Positions 1 to 9,332 are shown, counted from the stretch's first letter. The stretch: 64,000 nt of DNA from an uncultured beta proteobacterium (GCA_902586195.1 CACIGF010000001.1:124001-188000); one strand, 5' to 3'. Made by a program: numbers and translations. Notes: a model not told the origin generated them from the letters alone.

Positions 1-1
1 C

Positions 2-286
2 AACCTTTTAGAAAAGGGTGCAAGAGTCAAAGCCTTTGATCCTGTAGCCTCTGAGGAAGCCAAGAAAGTTTTTCAAAATTCAGTTGAGTACTGTAAAACA
101 CCATTGTCTGCAGTGGAAGGGGCTGATGCATTGATTATTCTTACCGAATGGAAAGAGTTCAGGAGCCCTGACTTTAATTTGCTTAAGAAAAATTTGCGAT
201 TCGCTGTGATTTTCGATGGGAGAAATTTGTACGATCCTGAACATTTGAAAAGTTTTGGAATAAACTACTTTCCTATCGGCCGTTAA
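2..286 (+). CDS. UDP-glucose 6-dehydrogenase, C-terminal fragment (cut by window edge)
   Basis: This is the end of a reading frame that is already open at the first bases of the window, so the start lies outside it. The visible 94 residues match the C-terminal UDP-binding domain of the UDP-glucose/GDP-mannose dehydrogenase family: a strand ending in VKAFDPVA, then ADALIILTEWKEF, then a final strand with VIFDGRNLYDP. The family oxidises UDP-glucose to UDP-glucuronate with two NAD+. A UDP-glucuronate 4-epimerase lies about 0.9 kb downstream, with hemF between them, which supports the UDP-glucose rather than the GDP-mannose assignment. The catalytic Cys and the NAD domain are not in the window, so the exact substrate is inferred. 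Confidence 0.85.
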   Translation, partial: NLLEKGARVKAFDPVASEEAKKVFQNSVEYCKTPLSAVEGADALIILTEWKEFRSPDFNLLKKNLRFAVIFDGRNLYDPEHLKSFGINYFPIGR

Positions 287-297
287 AGTTTACTTAG

Positions 298-1230
298 ATG
301 CAGATTGATCAACTAAGAACTTTCTTTATTGAGTTGCAAGATAAAATTTGCAATGCAATAGCAAAAGAAGGTCAAGAATACGTTATATCAGATGATTGGG
401 AAAAAGATAAGAAACATCAATTAGTTGGGAATGGCCGAACTAGGATTATTGAAAAGGGGAATGTGATAGAAAGAGGGGGCGTTAACTTCTCTGATGTACA
501 GGGGGATTCCCTGCCAAGTTCAGCAACTGCTGAACGGGCAGAACTCAAAGGTTTACCATTTAGGGCACTCGGTCTTTCTTTGGTTTTTCACCCTCTAAAT
601 CCATATGTTCCAACGGTGCATATGAACCTTCGCTTTTTCTTTGCGGGACATGTCGAGGAATTTTCCGAAGAGACTATTTGGTGGTTCGGAGGTGGACTTG
701 ATCTCACACCTTATTATCTTTTTGAAAGGGACGCTAGTCACTTTCACAAAGAGTGCAAAAAATCGCTTGATTTGTTCTCAGCTAGATATTATCCAAAATT
801 TAAAAAAGCGTGTGATGAGTATTTTTACTTGCGGCACAGGGATGAAACAAGAGGTATAGGTGGAATTTTTTTCGATGATTTTAATGAACTTGGATTCAAT
901 AAAAGCTTTGAGATGGTTCAGCAAGTAGGAAACTCTTTTTTGCCAGCTTATTTGCCAATTGTCCAAAGGAGGAAGGACTTGCAATGGGGCCAGAGAGAAA
1001 AGACTTTTCAAGAGTACCGCAGAGGCCGTTATGTAGAGTTCAATTTAGTATATGATCGAGGCACCCTTTTTGGCCTTCAGTCTGGTGGCAGAATTGAAAG
1101 TATCCTTATGTCTATGCCTCCAGTTGCAAATTGGTCTTATGCATTCAAGCCTGAAGAGGGAACTCCGGAAAGTCATCTGTACCGACACCTTAAACCCGTT
1201 GATTGGATAAATTTTGAAAAAGACTCTTAA
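298..1230 (+). CDS. hemF: Oxygen-dependent coproporphyrinogen III oxidase HemF
   Basis: The enzyme carries out the aerobic oxidative decarboxylation of coproporphyrinogen III to protoporphyrinogen IX in the cytoplasm, during haem synthesis. The 310-residue protein is close to the usual length of about 300. Family signatures are intact: PTVHMN with the conserved His at about residue 108, WWFGGGLDLTPYY at 128-140, GIGGIFFDDF at 186-195, and YVEFNLVYDRGT further on. The ATG is 11 bases after the preceding dehydrogenase stop and has no clear Shine-Dalgarno sequence, so it may be translated by coupling. Its 3' end overlaps the next gene by 17 bases. The position between two UDP-sugar genes is unusual, but the gene itself looks ordinary and complete. 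Confidence 0.96.
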   Translation: MQIDQLRTFFIELQDKICNAIAKEGQEYVISDDWEKDKKHQLVGNGRTRIIEKGNVIERGGVNFSDVQGDSLPSSATAERAELKGLPFRALGLSLVFHPLNPYVPTVHMNLRFFFAGHVEEFSEETIWWFGGGLDLTPYYLFERDASHFHKECKKSLDLFSARYYPKFKKACDEYFYLRHRDETRGIGGIFFDDFNELGFNKSFEMVQQVGNSFLPAYLPIVQRRKDLQWGQREKTFQEYRRGRYVEFNLVYDRGTLFGLQSGGRIESILMSMPPVANWSYAFKPEEGTPESHLYRHLKPVDWINFEKDS

Positions 1231-2242
1231 TCCTAGTTCAACCATTCTTATTACGGGCGCGGCGGGATTTATTGGTAGTGCTCTATCAGAACGCTTATCA
1301 AATAATAATTTTTCCGTGATCGGAATTGATAACTTGAATAAGTATTATGATGTGAATTTAAAGTTGGACAGACTTAAGCGAATAGAAACTGTCGGAAGAG
1401 AAAACTTTGAATTTATAAAGATGGATCTATGTGACGGACCGTCAATCAAAGGTTTATTAACTGATTATTCATTTGACTATATAGTGCATATGGGTGCGCA
1501 AGCAGGTGTGAGGTATTCTTTAGAAAACCCGCAAGGATATATTGATTCGAACATTCAAGGATTTTTTAATCTTTTGGAGGCGAGTAAGGGTTTAACGAAA
1601 CTGAAGCATTTTGTTTACGCCTCTTCGTCTAGTGTATATGGTGGCAGTAAAAACCTTCCTTTTTCAGAGTCAGAAAATGTAAGTCGTCCAGTAAGCGTAT
1701 ACGCAGCAACAAAAGCTTGTAATGAGCTAATGGCTTTTACCTATTCTCACCTGCATGGAATACCCCTGACTGGGGTACGCTTGTTTACAGTATACGGTCC
1801 TTGGGGAAGACCTGATATGGCCGCTTTCGGTTTCTTGCGAAAGATTTTGGCGTCTGAAGAGATTGAAATTTTTAACAATGGAAATATGAAAAGGGATTTT
1901 ACATATATTGATGATGTCGTTGAGTCCGTGTTGAGGATTTTGGCTAAAATTCCCTCAAAACTGGGTACAAATCAGCATGATTATGAAAATGCGGAATCTT
2001 GTTCCAGAGTCCTTAACATTGGTAATGGTAGTCCGGTATCATTGATGGAGTTTGTGGATATTCTTGAAAAATGTATCGGAAAAAAGGCAAGAATTAAATT
2101 TGTCAAATTTCAGCCCGGCGATGTTAAGTCTACGTTTGCTGATATGACGGAATTTAAACAGTTAACAGGGTTTGAGTTCCGCACTCCTCTGGACGTTGGG
2201 TTGCAAAAATTTGTGTCCTGGTACACAAGTTACTTTAAATAA
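1214..2242 (+). CDS. UDP-glucuronate 4-epimerase-like NAD-dependent epimerase
   Basis: This 342-residue extended short-chain dehydrogenase has an N-terminal Rossmann motif GAAGFIGSA at about residues 15-23 and the catalytic pair SVYAATK (YxxxK). The stretch TVYGPWGRPDMA is typical of the LspL/Cap1J UDP-glucuronate 4-epimerase group, which makes UDP-galacturonate for surface polysaccharides. The start is a TTG inside the end of hemF, with a GGA six bases upstream. No ATG lies before the Rossmann motif, so the overlap appears real. Together with the upstream UDP-glucose dehydrogenase it would form a two-step UDP-glucose to UDP-galacturonate route. The exact C4 substrate cannot be proved from sequence alone. 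Confidence 0.88.
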   Translation: MKKTLNPSSTILITGAAGFIGSALSERLSNNNFSVIGIDNLNKYYDVNLKLDRLKRIETVGRENFEFIKMDLCDGPSIKGLLTDYSFDYIVHMGAQAGVRYSLENPQGYIDSNIQGFFNLLEASKGLTKLKHFVYASSSSVYGGSKNLPFSESENVSRPVSVYAATKACNELMAFTYSHLHGIPLTGVRLFTVYGPWGRPDMAAFGFLRKILASEEIEIFNNGNMKRDFTYIDDVVESVLRILAKIPSKLGTNQHDYENAESCSRVLNIGNGSPVSLMEFVDILEKCIGKKARIKFVKFQPGDVKSTFADMTEFKQLTGFEFRTPLDVGLQKFVSWYTSYFK

Positions 2243-2266
2243 TAAGGTTTTAGATGAGGGCCGTTT

Positions 2267-5005
2267 ATGATTGATGAGATTTATCACAATAATGTTAGAT
2301 ACTTAGGTAATCTACTGGGAGAAATCATCAGAGAGCAAGAAGGAGATGAGACATTTAATCTTATTGAAAACGTTAGAAGGTTAAGTGTAGCTTATCGAAG
2401 ACATGATGATGTTGATGCTGCTAAAGCTCTCGATAAGATATTAAAAAATCTTACCTCGAATGAAGCTGTATTAGTTATTCGTGCATTTACATATTTTTTG
2501 CATCTGATTAATATTGCCGAGGATCTTGCAATTCTAAGAAACCCTATCGGTTCTCAAGGCAATCAAAGTTTTCCTGGCTCGTTTAACAACATGTTTGAAA
2601 GATTTGATCGGGAAAAAAAACAGAAGAGCGAGATTTTAGATTTGCTCGGTAAAGCGCATATCTCGCCCGTACTGACAGCTCATCCAACGGAAGTTCAGAG
2701 AAGGAGTGTGCTAGAAGCTGAGAAAAAAATCGCAAAACTCTTAAAGATTCGTAACGATTTAGAAATTTCTCGGTCAGAAAATGGTTTAGCTTCAAATGAG
2801 GGAAGTTTAAAGTCCATCATAGTGCAGTTGTGGCAGACTAGATTGCTCAGATTTAGTAAGCTTGACGTTGCCGATGAGATCGAAAATGTTCTCGCATTTT
2901 ACAAAAGCACTTTTTTGCAAGAAATACCAATACTTTATAAAAATCTTGAAAAGAAGTTAGGAAACCAGTCAGTAGCAAGTTTTTTCAGGATGGGAAATTG
3001 GATTGGCGGTGACAGGGATGGTAATCCTAACGTTACCGACCAAACACTTGATCTTTCGGTCAAAAAACATGGTGAAACAGTTCTTAGACATTATTTATTA
3101 CAAGTTCATTTGCTCGGTTCAGAATTATCAATATCAAAAAAACTAATCGGTGCAAGTGAGGAATTGTTAAATTTAGCGCAAAAGGCTAACGATCCAAATC
3201 CGCATCGTGTTGATGAGCCTTACAGGCAAGCTCTGATCGGCATTTACGCAAGGTTGGCAGCTACGCTTGCTAAATTGACAGGGGCTAATGCTCGTCCCCA
3301 TGCGTTACCACCTTCCGTTCCCTATGAAAACCCTGGAGCGTTTTTGAGTGATCTCAATATTGTTGAAACCTCACTTAGAGAAAACAAAGGCGCTAGGTTG
3401 GCGGAAGAAAAACTTACCACTCTTATAAGGTCAGTAAAGGTTTTTGGCTTTCATATGGCCACTGTTGATTTAAGACAAAGCTCAGATATTCATGAAGTAG
3501 TTGTAAAAGAATTTTTAAAAGGTGCAAAAATTTGCAATGATTATTCGAATCTTAATGAAACAAAAAGACAAGATTTACTATTATCTTTACTGAAAAAAGA
3601 AGATAGATTATTGGCACCAAATTTTGAATATTCAGATCAGTGTTTAAAGGAATTACGAATATTTGAAAAGGCAAAAAGTTTGATTGATGATTTCGGACCC
3701 GAAGTAATAAAGTACTACATTATAAGTCACACCGAAACGGTAAGTGATCTCCTGGAAGTAGCACTTATACAGAAAGAGAGTGGTCTCATGGAGGGTGTTC
3801 TAGGTGAAAACGCAAAGCTTGGCATTGTAATAGTTCCACTATTTGAGACCATTGAAGATCTCCGTAGATCCGAAGAAATAATACGGTCTTTTTATTCACT
3901 TGATGGTATTCTTGATCTAGTCAGACATTCAGGAGGTCTGCAAGATATTATGTTGGGCTACTCCGATAGTAATAAAGATGGCGGAGTTTTCACGTCAAAT
4001 TGGGAAGTCTACAAAGCATCTATTAATCTAGTAAACCTTTTCCAGGAGGTTCAGGGTGTCACATTACGACTGTTTCACGGGAGAGGTGGCACAGTTGGCC
4101 GTGGTGGAGGACCTAGTTATAGGGCGATTCTTGCTCAGCCTCCGAGAACGGTAAGGGGTCAAATACGACTTACTGAGCAGGGGGAGATAATATCAAACAA
4201 ATATGATACTCCGGAGATCGGGCGTTGTAGCCTAGAAACCCTTGTCTCGGCAACGTTAGAGGCGACATTGATACCTGAAAATGAGAATATTCCTGAGGAT
4301 TATTTCAAAGCAGCAGAAAAAATTTCGGAGTACGGTTGGTTGGCTTATAAGAAAACTATTTATGAAATGGAGGGTTTTGCAGAATACTTTTTCTCTAGTA
4401 CTCCCATCTCTGAGATAGCACTTTTAAACATAGGTTCCAGACCTGCTGCTAGACCTAATTCTGCGAAAGAGAGAATGAGGATTGAAAACCTGAGAGCCAT
4501 TCCGTGGAGTTTCTCCTGGGGACAAAGTCGTCTTGCTTTGCCGGGTTGGTTTGGTTTCGGTTCAGCTTTAGAAAATTTTGCTCTTGAATCGGTAGAACGA
4601 AATCGAAGCTTGTTGTTAGAAATGGCTCGTGAATGGCAATTTTTTCAGGCGTTAATTTCGAATATAGATATGGTGATGGCAAAAGCAGATATTGGAATTG
4701 CTCGCCGCTATGCAAGATTATGTCCGGACCCTAAAGTGTCTCGCAGAGTCTTTTCTAAAATAAAAGAGGAGTGGCTTAAAACTAAGGGAGCCTTAGAGTT
4801 TATTACTGGTTCTAGAGAACACTTGTTATCAAATCCTGAGCTTTCAGAGTCCATTAGTATGCGTCATCCATATCTTGATCCGCTAAATCATTTGCAAGTT
4901 GAACTTATAAGGAGGTGGAGAAGCGGAGAAAAAAATGAGCGTGTAAAAACTGGTATTCACTTAACAATTAACGGGATTGCAACTGGAATAAGGAATACTG
5001 GCTAA
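2267..5005 (+). CDS. ppc: Phosphoenolpyruvate carboxylase
   Basis: The enzyme makes oxaloacetate from PEP and bicarbonate, an anaplerotic reaction feeding the TCA cycle. The 912-residue product is slightly longer than the roughly 880-residue enterobacterial enzyme. Diagnostic motifs are present: TAHPTE with the catalytic His at about 137-142, NWIGGDRDGNP at about 244, FHGRGGTVGRGGGP at about 602-615, and the C-terminal NGIATGIRNTG, whose last residues bind allosteric effectors in the family. The ATG is 24 bases after the epimerase stop. Nothing looks truncated. The gene is followed after 11 bases by a membrane transporter frame. Confidence 0.98.
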   Translation: MIDEIYHNNVRYLGNLLGEIIREQEGDETFNLIENVRRLSVAYRRHDDVDAAKALDKILKNLTSNEAVLVIRAFTYFLHLINIAEDLAILRNPIGSQGNQSFPGSFNNMFERFDREKKQKSEILDLLGKAHISPVLTAHPTEVQRRSVLEAEKKIAKLLKIRNDLEISRSENGLASNEGSLKSIIVQLWQTRLLRFSKLDVADEIENVLAFYKSTFLQEIPILYKNLEKKLGNQSVASFFRMGNWIGGDRDGNPNVTDQTLDLSVKKHGETVLRHYLLQVHLLGSELSISKKLIGASEELLNLAQKANDPNPHRVDEPYRQALIGIYARLAATLAKLTGANARPHALPPSVPYENPGAFLSDLNIVETSLRENKGARLAEEKLTTLIRSVKVFGFHMATVDLRQSSDIHEVVVKEFLKGAKICNDYSNLNETKRQDLLLSLLKKEDRLLAPNFEYSDQCLKELRIFEKAKSLIDDFGPEVIKYYIISHTETVSDLLEVALIQKESGLMEGVLGENAKLGIVIVPLFETIEDLRRSEEIIRSFYSLDGILDLVRHSGGLQDIMLGYSDSNKDGGVFTSNWEVYKASINLVNLFQEVQGVTLRLFHGRGGTVGRGGGPSYRAILAQPPRTVRGQIRLTEQGEIISNKYDTPEIGRCSLETLVSATLEATLIPENENIPEDYFKAAEKISEYGWLAYKKTIYEMEGFAEYFFSSTPISEIALLNIGSRPAARPNSAKERMRIENLRAIPWSFSWGQSRLALPGWFGFGSALENFALESVERNRSLLLEMAREWQFFQALISNIDMVMAKADIGIARRYARLCPDPKVSRRVFSKIKEEWLKTKGALEFITGSREHLLSNPELSESISMRHPYLDPLNHLQVELIRRWRSGEKNERVKTGIHLTINGIATGIRNTG

Positions 5006-5016
5006 AGGTTAAATTA

Positions 5017-5933
5017 ATGGTGTTACCAAAGTTATATATCATCTTAAATGCATGTTTTTGGGGTTTAGTTTGGATCCCCTTGAAATATTTTAATGAACAC
5101 AGCTTACATCCCGTTTATGCAACCTTTCTTTGCTATCTTTTGTTAGTAGTTATCTTCCTTATTTTAAAAAGAAATTTTTTTTTTCTTTTCTTTTTTCCAG
5201 AAACGGCCTGTTAATCGCACTGTCTTACGGTATTACGAATCTTGCCTTTAACTGGGCTATTGCAGAAGGAAATGTTGTAAGAGTAGTGTTTTTATTTTAT
5301 CTGATGCCCATTTGGGCTTCGATTTTTGCAGTAATCTTGATCAAAGAAAAGCCCACGCTCACGTCATTGATTGCAATTACAATAGCAATAGCAGGCGCTT
5401 TCCTAATTTTAATTGTTGACCCATGGAATACAACATTCGTTTCACTTGAAAATTTTTTAAGTATTGGAAAGGAAGATTTTCTCGCAATAATTGGAGGAAT
5501 TTTTTTTGGATTAGGAAATGTTTTAATTAGAAAAACAATACGAATCACCTCATTACTTAAAACCTTTGCAATTTTCTTTGGGACATTTTTTGTAGCAGCT
5601 GTATTTTTATTAATCAATCATATGCTTTATTCGACGGGTAAATTTGTTACTCTTAATATTACAAAGCCAGAACTATTCACAGACGTTAAGTTCTTGGTTG
5701 TCTTTTTTTCTTTTGTGATTGGGCTTGGTTTGGCAAATTTTTTATTGCAACTAGGAGCATCAAAACTGCCAGTTTATATTACATCTACTTTATTGATGTT
5801 TGAAATATTAGTAGCAATGATTTCAACTAACATTCTTCATGAGTCTCCACTGCAATTTCATGAGTTAGCAGGGGGTATTTTAATATTAGTCGCTGCTTCT
5901 TTAATGGTTCTTGATACTGTAAAGAAAACCTAG
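5017..5933 (+). CDS. EamA/DMT-family transporter, reading frame broken at a 10-T tract
   Basis: Two overlapping frames together make one EamA-type (drug/metabolite transporter) protein of about ten membrane helices. The first frame (5017-5214) gives the opening helix, with CFWGLVWIPLKYF, and ends in an unrelated tail. The second frame continues from within the T tract at 5175-5184 with the sequence expected next (GLLIALSYGITNLAFNWA) and runs to 5933. Adding one T, or a -1 slip on the run, joins them into about 305 residues, a normal family length. The second frame also has an internal ATG at 5130, but that product would lack the proper first helix. The break may be a sequencing error, a phase-variable switch, slippage-dependent expression or true decay. 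The substrate is unknown. The 3' end overlaps panB, on the other strand, by 4 bases. Confidence 0.75.
5175..5184 (+). repeat. Poly-T homopolymer (10 T) inside the EamA gene
   Basis: Ten consecutive T bases, followed by C, four T, C and six T, sit exactly where the transporter frame shifts. Eleven or eight T would restore one continuous frame. The run offers a TTTTTTT-type slippery site for either replication or transcription slippage. Confidence 0.9.
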
Positions 5934-6697
5934 TTTTCCGGAAATGTTCCTTTTTTAACAGATTGGATATAATTCTTAATACATTCTTCAATCGAATTCG
6001 ATTCAGACAAGAAGTCTTTAGCGAAGGATAATTTCTTACCAATTCCGAGAATGTCATAAAGCACTAAGACCTGCCCATCAACAAACTTCCCTGATCCAAT
6101 GCCGACAGTTGGAATTTTTAAAACCTCGGTAATTTGTTTTGAGGTTATGGAATTAACTAATTCGAGAATTAATAATTCTGATCCTGCGTTTTCGAGCGAA
6201 GTAGCAGTCTTAACAAGCAATTCTTTTTCTTGTTCCGAGCTACCAAATTTCCGGTAGCATCCGATCTTATGGATAGACTGAGGTAGCATACCTAGATGGG
6301 TGCACACTGGAACACCTCTTGTAGTGAGGAACTCTACTGTTTCTAAGAGCCATGTTCCGCCTTCTAACTTCACCATTTGCGCTCCAGAATCCATTAATTT
6401 TGCGGCATGGGAAAATGTTTTTTCTGGATTTTCCTGAAAAGTGGAAAATGGCATGTCGACGATTAAAAAAGTGTTACCGCTTTTAGAAGATACACATTTT
6501 AAGTGGTACTTGATTTCATCGAGTGATACAGTTAGTGTCGTGTTGTCTCCTTTGATAACCATACCCAGCGAGTCTCCGACTAGAATAGAGTCTAGCTTAC
6601 AACGTTCTAGCAGTTCAGCAAAAGTACTGTCATAGCACGTGAGCATAGTTATTTTTTCTTGCCTTTCTTTTTTTAACACTAAATCTTTGATGTTCAT
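5930..6697 (-). CDS. panB: 3-methyl-2-oxobutanoate hydroxymethyltransferase PanB
   Basis: PanB transfers a hydroxymethyl group from 5,10-methylene-tetrahydrofolate to 2-oxoisovalerate, giving ketopantoate, the first committed step of pantothenate and CoA synthesis. The 255-residue protein is near the usual 260. It has the N-terminal MLTCYDSTFA motif, the Mg-binding segment LVGDSLGMV, and later CTHLGMLPQSIH and VGIGSGKFVDGQVLV. The start codon overlaps the stop of the LysR gene by 4 bases (ATGA), indicating translational coupling and membership of the etfB-etfA-lysR-panB operon. No panC is seen next to it. The end overlaps the convergent EamA gene by 4 bases. Confidence 0.96.
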   Translation of the reverse strand: MNIKDLVLKKERQEKITMLTCYDSTFAELLERCKLDSILVGDSLGMVIKGDNTTLTVSLDEIKYHLKCVSSKSGNTFLIVDMPFSTFQENPEKTFSHAAKLMDSGAQMVKLEGGTWLLETVEFLTTRGVPVCTHLGMLPQSIHKIGCYRKFGSSEQEKELLVKTATSLENAGSELLILELVNSITSKQITEVLKIPTVGIGSGKFVDGQVLVLYDILGIGKKLSFAKDFLSESNSIEECIKNYIQSVKKGTFPEN

Positions 6698-7632
6698 GCT
6701 AAGACATTATTTGTATTTAGAATTTTTAGATTTAGATCTTCTATTGTTAAATTTTTTATGCATAGACAGACAAATTTAGCAACGAACCCTTTTAAAAACT
6801 GTCCTTTTCTCAAGGCCAGGTAAGTGGTATTTTTTTCAAAAATTTTATCTCCCTTAATCAGTGTGAGGCCAGAATCTTGATTTTCATCATAAGCCATAGA
6901 TGCTATTATTCCAATTCCTAATTTTTGGGATACATAAGCTTTAATTACATCAGCATCTAAAGCTTCAAGCACAATATTTTGAGAGAGCTTTTTTATGACG
7001 AACTGTTTGTCAATTTTTTCTCTTCCAGTAAAACCTTTATGGTAAGTGATTAATGGATATTCGCTAATTGAATCTAATGTGATATTCCTACAATTCAAAA
7101 GAGAATGTGCTTTCGGAACAATGACTCCGTGGTGCCACTGATAAAAAGGAAATGTAATAAATCGATCATCATTTTTAAGAGACTCTGTTGCAATAGCAAT
7201 GTCTGCATCTCCGCTGTCAAGCATGCTAGCTATTTCAAGAGGACTACTCTGATGAAGTACAAATTGTACTTTTGGTGAGTCTAATGTATACCGTTTGATA
7301 ATATCTGGAAGCATATATCTTGCTTGGGTATGGGTAGTCGCAAGAGTTAGGGTTCCCGAGTCTTTGTCTAAAAATTCATTTTTTAAAGATTTTATCTTAC
7401 GAATATTTCCCAGAATCTCTTCAGATAATTCTAAAAGTCTATTCCCCACTTCTGTAAACCCGAGTATTCGTTTACCCTTTCTTATGAACAATTCAACGCC
7501 CAGTTCATCCTCGAACTCTCTGATACTTTTGCTAATTGCAGGTTGGGATATGTAAAGGGCTCTTGCCACTGCGGTAAAATTAAAATTTTGTCTACTTGCC
7601 TCTGCAATTATCCGAAGCTGTTGTATATTCAT
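6694..7632 (-). CDS. LysR-family regulator, CysB/Cbl-like
   Basis: The 312-residue protein has an N-terminal winged helix-turn-helix (about residues 5-65, with FTAVARALYISQPAISKSI) and a periplasmic-binding-protein-like effector domain from about residue 90. The opening MNIQQLRIIAEA and the linker segment SGTLTLATTHTQARYMLP are typical of the CysB/Cbl branch, which senses sulfur metabolites such as O- or N-acetylserine and sulfate and activates sulfur-assimilation genes. Here it lies directly after etfA with no intervening base and overlaps panB. It is therefore probably co-transcribed with genes unrelated to sulfur uptake, and its targets are likely elsewhere. Family assignment is firm; identity as CysB itself is not. 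Confidence 0.88.
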   Translation of the reverse strand: MNIQQLRIIAEASRQNFNFTAVARALYISQPAISKSIREFEDELGVELFIRKGKRILGFTEVGNRLLELSEEILGNIRKIKSLKNEFLDKDSGTLTLATTHTQARYMLPDIIKRYTLDSPKVQFVLHQSSPLEIASMLDSGDADIAIATESLKNDDRFITFPFYQWHHGVIVPKAHSLLNCRNITLDSISEYPLITYHKGFTGREKIDKQFVIKKLSQNIVLEALDADVIKAYVSQKLGIGIIASMAYDENQDSGLTLIKGDKIFEKNTTYLALRKGQFLKGFVAKFVCLCIKNLTIEDLNLKILNTNNVLA

Positions 7633-8577
7633 TTAAAGTTTCTCTGTGAGTTCTGGCAGAACTTCAAAAAGATCTGCAACTATCCCGTAAGTCGCAATCT
7701 GAAAAATGGGTGCTTCTGGATCCTTATTGATTGCTACAATGACTTTAGAGTCTTTCATCCCCGCTAAGTGCTGAATAGACCCAGAGAGTCCGACTGCAAC
7801 GTAAAGATCAGGTGCTACGATTTTTCCGGTTTGTCCTACCTGATTTTCATTCGGGGCTAGTCCCATATCTACTGCTGCCCGAGAGGCTCCTAAAGCAGCC
7901 CCTAGCTTTTTTGCCAAAGGTTGCAGAAGGTTCCTATAATTTTCAGCTGAGCCGAGACCTCTTCCTCCCGAGATTACACATTTCGCTGAAAGCAGATCAA
8001 TCGAATTCGAAGCGTTATCACTGTTGTTTGATAAAATTCTGGTTTTTGTATCAAATTCCTTGAAGACAATTTCCTCACTTTCGAGATTTTGATTTGACTT
8101 TTCTGTAGGTCTAAACTTGTTGCCCCTCACGGTTAAAAATTTCCTTTTTTGTTTCGTCGAAACCCGAGATACCAAATTACCTGCATATATCGGTCTGACA
8201 AAATCGTTTTTAGATATTATTTCGACAACATCCGTCAGCTGTTCTTCATCATGCATTCCCGCAATCCTAGGCAATAAGTCTTTTCCGAGGGAGGAACTAG
8301 AAATTAGAATACTGTCTATCTCTGCATTTGTTGCTAAAATATCCAAGAATTGGAACGCCCAAACTTCCGGTATGAAGTGCTTGAGTTTTTCGTGATCAAT
8401 GACGAGAACTTTATTGATACCCTCTATACAGCATGCTTCATTAACTACATTTTCCAGTTCATGACCTAAAACAACCAACCAAACCTCACTGGAAAGCTTT
8501 TTAGCCGCTGTCACTACCCGTAAGGTTTCATCTTTAACAGAAAAATTTTCATATTCAGTAATAACTAATGCAGTCAT
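7633..8577 (-). CDS. etfA: Electron transfer flavoprotein alpha subunit EtfA
   Basis: The FAD-carrying subunit passes electrons from acyl-CoA and other flavin dehydrogenases to the ETF:quinone oxidoreductase. The C-terminal FAD domain is clear: SGGRGLGSAENY, then GASRAAVDMG, NQVGQTGKIVAPDLYVAVG and GLSGSIQHLAGM. I place the start at 8577, giving 314 residues beginning MTALVITEYEN, as family members do, with a 4-base ATGA overlap with etfB. A longer start at 8607 would add ten atypical residues. The gene is followed immediately by the LysR regulator. No ETF:quinone oxidoreductase or acyl-CoA dehydrogenase is in the window. Confidence 0.96.
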   Translation of the reverse strand: MTALVITEYENFSVKDETLRVVTAAKKLSSEVWLVVLGHELENVVNEACCIEGINKVLVIDHEKLKHFIPEVWAFQFLDILATNAEIDSILISSSSLGKDLLPRIAGMHDEEQLTDVVEIISKNDFVRPIYAGNLVSRVSTKQKRKFLTVRGNKFRPTEKSNQNLESEEIVFKEFDTKTRILSNNSDNASNSIDLLSAKCVISGGRGLGSAENYRNLLQPLAKKLGAALGASRAAVDMGLAPNENQVGQTGKIVAPDLYVAVGLSGSIQHLAGMKDSKVIVAINKDPEAPIFQIATYGIVADLFEVLPELTEKL

Positions 8578-9332
8578 TTGTTGAGCACTCCAGATTTTTT
8601 CAGGCAATCAATTAATTCGTCTACGTCTTGAATAATTTCCCCTTTTTCCCGTTGTCCGGGTTCGTTGATTTCAATTATTTTGGTTTTGCGTGCCAAGTCG
8701 ATATCCAGTTCCTTTGCATCTATAACTTTTATTTCTTTTTTCTTAGCCTTAATTATATTCGGTAATGAAATGAATCTAGGGTTATTCAATCTTAGATCTA
8801 CAGTTACTACACAAGGTAATGTTGTTTTTAACTCTTCGACACCAGAGTCAATCTCTCTTTTTAAGAAAACCTCTTTCTCTTGTAAGTCAATCCTAGAAAT
8901 AAACGTTACCTGAGGCCATCCCAATATTCCTGCAAGCATTTGACCGGTCTGATTACAATCATCATCAATTGCCTGTTTGCCCATTAATATCAGATCAGGT
9001 TCTTCTGATTTGACTATGTTGCACAAAACTTTTGCGATCTGCAGTGGGCCCAACTCTAAATCAGTTTCAACTAAGATTGATCTGTCCGCTCCAAAAGCAA
9101 GAGAAGATCTAAGTACGTCTTGAACCGTATGTTTTCCAATGGTAATTGAAATAACTGTTGTTTCGGGATTTTTTTCTTTTAGTCTTACAGCTTCTTCGAG
9201 CGCAATTTCATCAAAAGGGTTTATTCCCATCTTCACATTTGCTGTGTCCACACTTTTGTTATCGGATGTTGGTCGAACTTGGACGTTATAATCGACAACT
9301 TTTTTAACAGGCACAAGAATTTTTAACATCAA
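8574..9332 (-). CDS. etfB: Electron transfer flavoprotein beta subunit EtfB
   Basis: This is the AMP-binding partner of EtfA. It has 252 residues, the usual length, starting MMLKILVPVKKVVDYNVQVR. The family segments GINPFDEIALEEAVRLKE and LILMGKQAIDDDCNQTGQM are present, as is the ETF-beta recognition-loop region around PRFISLPNIIKAKKKEI. It is the first gene of the minus-strand operon etfB-etfA-lysR-panB. Its 57-base upstream gap is AT-rich, but I could not pick a convincing promoter there. Confidence 0.96.
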   Translation of the reverse strand: MMLKILVPVKKVVDYNVQVRPTSDNKSVDTANVKMGINPFDEIALEEAVRLKEKNPETTVISITIGKHTVQDVLRSSLAFGADRSILVETDLELGPLQIAKVLCNIVKSEEPDLILMGKQAIDDDCNQTGQMLAGILGWPQVTFISRIDLQEKEVFLKREIDSGVEELKTTLPCVVTVDLRLNNPRFISLPNIIKAKKKEIKVIDAKELDIDLARKTKIIEINEPGQREKGEIIQDVDELIDCLKKSGVLNK

